Assembly: GCA_019750135.1 (NCBI GenBank)
Contig: JAIEOV010000018.1
Span: 62,001 to 126,000 of the forward strand
Direction: 5' to 3'
DNA length: 64,000 nucleotides
Source of the DNA: Reyranella sp.
GTDB lineage: Bacteria; Pseudomonadota; Alphaproteobacteria; Reyranellales; Reyranellaceae
In this document: in pieces, positions 59,584-64,000 of the stretch
Layout of the letters: every line of letters begins with the position of its first letter
Position numbering within the stretch: the stretch's first letter is position 1
Notes under the pieces: generated by a model
Seen by the model: only the letters and a program-made list of their open reading frames with translations
Databases searched by the model: none
Told to the model about the DNA's origin: nothing
Made by a program: the position numbers and the translations under genes

Positions 59584-60656
59584 TCACCTTTTTTCGGAGA
59601 ATCGTTCGTCAGGACGCGGCAGGTGGCGTTGCCGCCGGCATAGTCGTCCAGCATTGGCCAGCCGCGATCGCCGCGCCGCGGCAGCAGCGCGAGAAGGCGG
59701 TTCGCTTCGCCGCGCCCGGGAAATCGGGCGCGATAGAGCTCGGCCCAGGCCATGTAGTGGCGGCCGTTGCCGCGCAGCTCGAGGAAGCCCAGATCCTGCC
59801 GGTCGGCGTCGTCACGGCCGGTGTAGGCCGTGAGCCGAGCGGGCCGGTCGATGGCGTCAAGCAGGAACGCGACAGCGCGATGGAGGTCGGCGCCGTCGGC
59901 ACGCGGTTGCCACAGGTCGTAACCGAACGGCCGCAGCAGCTCGGCGATATAGACGAGCGAGGCGAGCGAATGTCGCTGGTACCACAGCGCACGCGGACCG
60001 CGCGCCGTCTCCAGCGGCAGGCTGCCGTCGTCGCGCATCCCGGCGATGGCGGAGCGGGCGACGCGCGCGGCATTGTCGGCGAAGGCGCGCTGGCCGGTCA
60101 GGGCCGCCCACTGGGCCGCAATGGTGGCGCGCAGCAGCGCGTGGTTGTTGTAGTTGCTCATGGCCTCGCCCTTGGCGCGGTGCTTTTCACTGCCGGTCTC
60201 GACGTCCTGTGCGGCGATGAGATGGCCGAGCCAGCGCTCGATCTCTTCGGCATGAGCCTGGGCGGCTGGCGCCGTACGCAGGTCCGTCCAGGCGCCGAGG
60301 ATCGCGATCAGGGCGCGGCGCAGCGAGTAGATCGAGTTGGTGTTGCTGTGCGAAGGCCCGGCGTCGACGATCTCGCTGAGTGCGCCCGGGCGCGCCCATT
60401 GCAGGAGGGCGTCGACCGCGCGATCGGCAGCCCCTTCGTCGCGACGGCCGCGCCAGGCGGCGGCGGCCTTCATCTGCATCAGCGCGAACGGCTCGATACG
60501 GCGATCAGTGCCTTTGTGGGCAGGCCCGTGGACCGCAATGATCGGCGCAGGTGCGGCAAGGCCGGCCGGCGGCCGGCAGGCGTCGTGGGCCGGCGATTCG
60601 GCGTGCGCCGGCCAGGCGGCCACCGTCAGCAGGACGAGGGCGGTGCGGCGGGTCAC
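59580..60656 (-). CDS. algL: Alginate lyase family protein (AlgL-like, PL5)
   Basis: A 358-residue periplasmic lyase. A short signal peptide (TRRTALVLLTVAAWPAHA) is followed by an all-helical domain. SNYNNHALLRATIAAQWAAL carries the Asn-His pair of AlgL (NNH), and LPLETARGPRALWYQRHSLA supplies the Arg and Tyr used in catalysis. Length is close to Pseudomonas AlgL (367). AlgL removes misguided alginate from the periplasm and works with the secretion complex. GTG 60656 overlaps the alg8 stop in GTGA, so the two are co-translated, and the ABC gene follows with an overlap. Some relatives cut other uronan polymers, so the exact polymer is inferred. Confidence 0.85.
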   Translation of the reverse strand: MTRRTALVLLTVAAWPAHAESPAHDACRPPAGLAAPAPIIAVHGPAHKGTDRRIEPFALMQMKAAAAWRGRRDEGAADRAVDALLQWARPGALSEIVDAGPSHSNTNSIYSLRRALIAILGAWTDLRTAPAAQAHAEEIERWLGHLIAAQDVETGSEKHRAKGEAMSNYNNHALLRATIAAQWAALTGQRAFADNAARVARSAIAGMRDDGSLPLETARGPRALWYQRHSLASLVYIAELLRPFGYDLWQPRADGADLHRAVAFLLDAIDRPARLTAYTGRDDADRQDLGFLELRGNGRHYMAWAELYRARFPGRGEANRLLALLPRRGDRGWPMLDDYAGGNATCRVLTNDSPKKGE

Positions 60657-62275
60657 GGCAGCACCGCCAACTTGAACTCGTGCAGGGTGTAGACGCTCGG
60701 CAGCCGCAGCACGCCGGCGTAGCTCACGATCGACAGCACCAGCACCGACATGGCGACGACCGTCAGGTAGAAGGCGACGGCGTTGCGCACCTGGTCGGCC
60801 AGGCCGCCGCCGAAGCCCGCCTTCTGGTCGCCGCGGTTGGTCCAGCGCTGCTTGGACAGGCGGAACAGGCAATAGACCTTCACCGCCGCGTTGACGAACT
60901 GGTTGACGTAGAGCAGTACCGGATAGACGAGGTGGACCTCGCGCGAGTATCCGGACAGCACCATCGCCTGCCATAGCCGGGTGATGGCTATCCAGATGAA
61001 GTAGGTGGCGAGGAAGGCCGGCGACACCAGCAGCGCGCCCATCAGGCCGAGGATCGGGCTCACCAGCATCGTCCACATGGCGATGCGCTGGTCGACGATG
61101 CACCACCAGATGAAGAAGCCGGTGCGGCGCGGCCCCAGCGCGATGGCGCGCGCGCCGTTGCGCAACATGTTGCCGGACCAGCGGCGCAGGTTCTGCACCA
61201 TGCGCTCGTAGCCCGAGCCCTCGATGTGTTCGACCGTGTAGGCGATCGTGTCGGGCACATACATCATCTTCGCGCCGGCGCGCAGCATGTAGTACCAGGT
61301 CGTCTTGTCGTCGCCCGACAGGAAGCGGAAGCGTCCCCACAGCCAGTGCTCGAGATGATCCTCCTCGACCAGTTCGTAGAACTCCGGGCGGATGACGTGA
61401 TTGACGCGGAACAGCGAAAGCCGGCCGGTAAGGGTCAAGACCTTGCCGGCGAGTGCGTGGCTCTGCATGGCAATGCGGCGCTGCGCGAAGCGCATGGTGA
61501 GCCAGAGCTGGATCCAGCGCGGACCGAAGCAGATGACCTCCTCGTCGGTCGTCATCGCTTCGAGCACGGGGTCGGCGACGAACAGCGACGTGCACTTGGC
61601 CAGCATGCCGTCGCCGATGATCGAATCGCCGTCCATGAAGACCACGACGTCGTCCTCTCGGACCTCGCCTCGTTCGCGGCCCTTGGCCATTGCGCGCAGC
61701 GAGGCGCCGATGCCGTAGCGCTTGCCGGGCTTGCTCTGGCGGGCGACCTCGAGGCGAATCTCGACGTTGCCGGCGTGCTCGGCCAGGAAATCGGCGATGA
61801 CGATCTCGTCGCTTTCGTCGCCCGAGCCCAGCCAGATCGTGCCGGGCAGGCCGGTTGTCCGCAGCTCGCGGACGATGCTGTCGACCACGGCGTGTGTGAT
61901 CTCCGGCCTCTCGCGGAAGGTCGTCATCATGAAATGCACGTGCCGCGGCCGGTGGCCGACCTGCCAGGCGGCATCGGCGCGATGTCGCAGGGCGGGGTAG
62001 TGAACGAAGGCGTAGATCCAGGCGCGCACGACGTGGGTGGTCCACCAGCCGAAGCGCCACAGGCCGAGCCCGCCGATCACGATGGTGACGTGGCGCGCCG
62101 CCGGATCCCACAGCGTGTTCGGCACGGTCAGCAACAGCACCAGGCACGTGGCGGCATAGGCCAGCAGGCCGGCGAGGACCCGCGGATTCCATTTCGCCCA
62201 GAAGCCGGGCGCGGGCACCATGTCGGCGTACCGAATGACGCCGGGCGTCGGCGGGGCCTTGGCGACGGCGCTCAC
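60653..62275 (-). CDS. alg8: Alginate polymerase-type glycosyltransferase (Alg8-like)
   Basis: A 540-residue inner-membrane GT2 glycosyltransferase. Two N-terminal helices (LAGLLAYAATCLVLLLTVPN; IVIGGLGLWRFGWWTTHVVR) precede the catalytic domain. This holds the DxD-type VVVFMDGDSIIGDG near residue 213, the LSGDDKTTWYYMLRAG block and a QxxRW-type VQNLRRWSGNML near 361. Four or five C-terminal helices follow. RFAQRRIAMQSHALAGKVLT and TGRLSLFRVNHVIRPEF closely match Pseudomonas Alg8, which polymerises GDP-mannuronate. GTG 62275 overlaps the adaptor stop in GTGA; the longer frame upstream is a shadow of the adaptor gene. The product is probably mannuronan or a close relative. Confidence 0.88.
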   Translation of the reverse strand: MSAVAKAPPTPGVIRYADMVPAPGFWAKWNPRVLAGLLAYAATCLVLLLTVPNTLWDPAARHVTIVIGGLGLWRFGWWTTHVVRAWIYAFVHYPALRHRADAAWQVGHRPRHVHFMMTTFRERPEITHAVVDSIVRELRTTGLPGTIWLGSGDESDEIVIADFLAEHAGNVEIRLEVARQSKPGKRYGIGASLRAMAKGRERGEVREDDVVVFMDGDSIIGDGMLAKCTSLFVADPVLEAMTTDEEVICFGPRWIQLWLTMRFAQRRIAMQSHALAGKVLTLTGRLSLFRVNHVIRPEFYELVEEDHLEHWLWGRFRFLSGDDKTTWYYMLRAGAKMMYVPDTIAYTVEHIEGSGYERMVQNLRRWSGNMLRNGARAIALGPRRTGFFIWWCIVDQRIAMWTMLVSPILGLMGALLVSPAFLATYFIWIAITRLWQAMVLSGYSREVHLVYPVLLYVNQFVNAAVKVYCLFRLSKQRWTNRGDQKAGFGGGLADQVRNAVAFYLTVVAMSVLVLSIVSYAGVLRLPSVYTLHEFKLAVLP

Positions 62276-63504
62276 AGCCGCTGCTCCGCCGGCGCTTGGT
62301 CGGACTTGTGAGCGGCGCGGAAGTCGCCCAGCACGGTGTCGATCGAGCGGCGCTGGAAGGAGACGACGGCCGGCGTGCCGGGCACCAGGTCCTTGCGCAG
62401 TTGCTCGCCCTGGTCGCCATCGAGGCGGAGCACGACGCGCGCAGTCCGGTCGAGATCGCCGTGGCGCACGCCGCTGTCGCGGGCCTGACGCCAAGTGTAA
62501 CGGCTCTCGACATCGTCGAGGAAGCCCGCGGCGCGGTCGATTGAGGCGACGTGCGCCGTCAGGCGCAGGCGCAGCGCGGGGATATAGATGGTGGCGGCAT
62601 CACCCACGGCGACGCGCACGACTTCACTCTGGGTCAGGAAGGCGTTGATGGTGCGCTCGCCGTTGCGCTCGTAGACGGCGACGGTGTCGCCGGCGCGCAC
62701 CGCGCTGCCCTCGCCATGGAGAATGCGCATGATGCGGCCATCGCCCGATGCGGTCACGACCGCGGCGGCGCGGCGCTCCTGCCACACGCGCAGCTCTTCG
62801 GTCGCCACGCCGATCTCGGCTCGGGCACGCTGCACGGCGGCCTCCAGCTCGGCCAGCTTGCCGGTGATCCGGTTGCCATCGAAGAAGCGGCCGGCCTCGG
62901 CCGAGGCAATCAGCGCACGGCGCTGCTCCTCGACGATACGCGCCCTCGATAGCTGAGCGTTCAGCACGGCGAGCTGGTTGGTCTGGTCTTCGAGCTTCTG
63001 CCGGGCGGCGAAGCCTTGGGCGAACAGGCCGCTGAAGCGCTCGACGCGCATCTTGGCAGTGGCGACCTGCTCCTCGAGCGAGACGATCTCGGCCTGCACC
63101 GCCTTGAGCTCGGCCTGGGTGACGACCAGCGTGTCGTCGCGCTTCGCCTTCTCGGAAATCAGCTCGGCCTCGCGCAGCCGGAGCTCGTGGCGGGCGCGGT
63201 CGAGCTGGACGCTGGCGAGCGACACCTGACGCTCGACTTCAGGATCCTGGATCTTGGCCAGACGGCCGCCGCCTGTGACCGTGCTGCCCGGCTTGACGTT
63301 GACACCGAGCATCACGCCGTCCGCCGTCGCGCGAATCGGCTCGACGGCGCCGGCAATGACGGCGGCATCGACCTCCAGGCGGACGACGTTGGCGTAGACC
63401 AGGGCGCCGCCATAGACGATCGCGGCGCCACCGGCGGCGGCCCACAGCAGGCCCATCGTCAAGCGACGGGCCACGCTGCGGGCTTTGGGGGGCGGGTTGG
63501 ACAT
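62272..63504 (-). CDS. Alg44-like HlyD-domain protein without PilZ
   Basis: A 410-residue periplasmic adaptor. Only about 20 residues precede the membrane helix (LLWAAAGGAAIVYGGALVYA). A lipoyl half (RATADGVMLGVNVKPGSTVT), a long coiled coil (about 90-235: ELRLREAELISEKAKRDDTL) and the second lipoyl half (ASGDGRIMRILHGEGSAVRA) follow. In Pseudomonas, Alg44 pairs with Alg8, and a PilZ domain before the membrane helix senses c-di-GMP. Here that domain is absent. The gene is 27 bases after algD and overlaps alg8, so it occupies the alg44 position. It is distinct from the type I adaptor at 56517. Confidence 0.82.
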   Translation of the reverse strand: MSNPPPKARSVARRLTMGLLWAAAGGAAIVYGGALVYANVVRLEVDAAVIAGAVEPIRATADGVMLGVNVKPGSTVTGGGRLAKIQDPEVERQVSLASVQLDRARHELRLREAELISEKAKRDDTLVVTQAELKAVQAEIVSLEEQVATAKMRVERFSGLFAQGFAARQKLEDQTNQLAVLNAQLSRARIVEEQRRALIASAEAGRFFDGNRITGKLAELEAAVQRARAEIGVATEELRVWQERRAAAVVTASGDGRIMRILHGEGSAVRAGDTVAVYERNGERTINAFLTQSEVVRVAVGDAATIYIPALRLRLTAHVASIDRAAGFLDDVESRYTWRQARDSGVRHGDLDRTARVVLRLDGDQGEQLRKDLVPGTPAVVSFQRRSIDTVLGDFRAAHKSDQAPAEQRL

Positions 63505-63531
63505 GGCGCCGTTCCTCTGGCTCGCCGCGGG

Positions 63532-64000
63532 TTACCAGCAGACTCCGCGGTAGCCTGGTTGGGTCTGCACGGCGGCCGGCAGGCGGACCAGGTCGATGAT
63601 CGTGCTCTGCTGATTGCGCACCTGGAGAGCGGCGACGAATTCCGGCGTGGCGTGCGAGACGACGATGACATCGCAAGCACCGATCAACTCGTCGGCGGTA
63701 TCGGTCAGCAGGTCAGGTAGAGCCTGCAGGGCGATGCGCGTCGAGGGGCTCGCGGCCTTGAGGTAGCCTCCGGCCAGGCGAACGCCCGCCGTGTTCACAT
63801 TGCGGTCGTGAGCCAGGACCTTCATGCCGGCGTCGATCAGACGGCCGAGCAGGTCGATCTGCGGGCTCTCGCGCAGGTCGTCGGTGCCGTCCTTGAAGGT
63901 GACGCCGAGCAGTCCGACCCGCTTGGCGCCGGCTTCGGCGATCAGGCGGAAGGCGTGGTCGATGTGCGAGTCGTTCGAACGCAGCAGGCTATCGATCAGC
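63532..64000 (-). CDS. algD: GDP-mannose 6-dehydrogenase (AlgD), C-terminal part
   Basis: The last 155 codons of a nucleotide-sugar dehydrogenase that runs off the right edge. The start of the visible part is LIDSLLRSNDSHIDHAFRLI. The UDPG/GDP-mannose dehydrogenase C-terminal fold follows: KRVGLLGVTFKDGTDDLRES, PQIDLLGRLIDAGMKVLAHD, CDVIVVSHATPEFVAAL and the end PGYRGVCW. LLRSN, SFKAGTDDLRESP-type residues and a final GICW-like end are features of AlgD rather than UDP-glucose dehydrogenase. The enzyme makes GDP-mannuronate, the alginate precursor. The Alg44-like gene follows after 27 bases, as first genes of one operon; the active-site Cys is outside the window. Confidence 0.87.
   Translation of the reverse strand, partial: LIDSLLRSNDSHIDHAFRLIAEAGAKRVGLLGVTFKDGTDDLRESPQIDLLGRLIDAGMKVLAHDRNVNTAGVRLAGGYLKAASPSTRIALQALPDLLTDTADELIGACDVIVVSHATPEFVAALQVRNQQSTIIDLVRLPAAVQTQPGYRGVCW

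Noticed and set aside
59580..62513. A 977-codon minus-strand frame that seems to join a glycosyltransferase and a lyase
   Set aside because: The first two thirds are a shadow of alg8; real AlgL-like sequence begins at GTG 60656, where the alg8 stop overlaps.

Overview
The window is a high-GC, densely coded stretch of a bacterial chromosome. The gene families (PhaB, Bug-type tricarboxylate receptors, an AtzG/AtzE-type amidase pair, LLM-class monooxygenases, a CIO-type bd oxidase, many oligopeptide-transporter parts) and the frequent ATGA/GTGA overlaps suggest a soil or freshwater alphaproteobacterium, possibly near Reyranella or related Rhodospirillales/Hyphomicrobiales. That placement is inference from gene content; no marker gene was searched.

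0-8 kb: a lipoprotein whose ribosome-binding site lies inside a perfect 11-bp stem; two lower-GC orphan genes; an MFS exporter; phaB; panC; an AhpD-like protein coupled to a trans-aconitate-methyltransferase-like gene; and gamma-glutamyltranspeptidase. 8-18.7 kb: an RNA methyltransferase, a DmpA-type peptidase, an oligopeptide ABC transporter without ATPases, DUF5993-dsbB, an NTF2-like protein, an NHL protein, a patatin lipoprotein and an AtzG/AtzE amidase pair. 18.7-31.2 kb: catabolic and transport genes (Bug receptor, FAD oxidoreductase and divergent IclR regulator, flavin monooxygenase, SGNH esterase, GNAT, peptide-binding protein, amidohydrolase, EamA exporter) ending at tRNA-Arg(ACG). Two non-coding stretches (26.2 and 31.3 kb) carry copies of one dispersed repeat.

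31.8-48.3 kb reads as a stress and detoxification region. It starts with a very large regulator with two tandem OmpR-type winged helices plus an ATPase and TPR-like tail, and a divergent regulator cut off just before its ATPase. Then come two alpha/beta hydrolases, a DJ-1/PfpI protein, a GFA protein, a VOC protein, an antibiotic-biosynthesis-monooxygenase fragment, and an aaeX-aaeA-like efflux pair. That pair is separated from its FUSC (AaeB-like) partner by a YdeP-type molybdopterin oxidoreductase and cydAB. A 16-bp motif (consensus ATTTACCTCGCTTAAC, two half-sites exactly 10 bp apart) occurs four times here, at three loci, and is a candidate operator for the neighbouring winged-helix regulators.

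48.4-51.1 kb holds an amidohydrolase coupled to a COG0523 GTPase. 51.4-56.2 kb is a three-gene two-component cluster. 56.5-64 kb, on the minus strand, is the most interesting part: an alginate-like exopolysaccharide operon (algD, an Alg44-like adaptor without PilZ domain, alg8, an AlgL-like lyase) whose genes overlap directly into a type I secretion ABC transporter and its HlyD adaptor. Polymer synthesis, trimming and protein secretion therefore appear to be one transcription unit.
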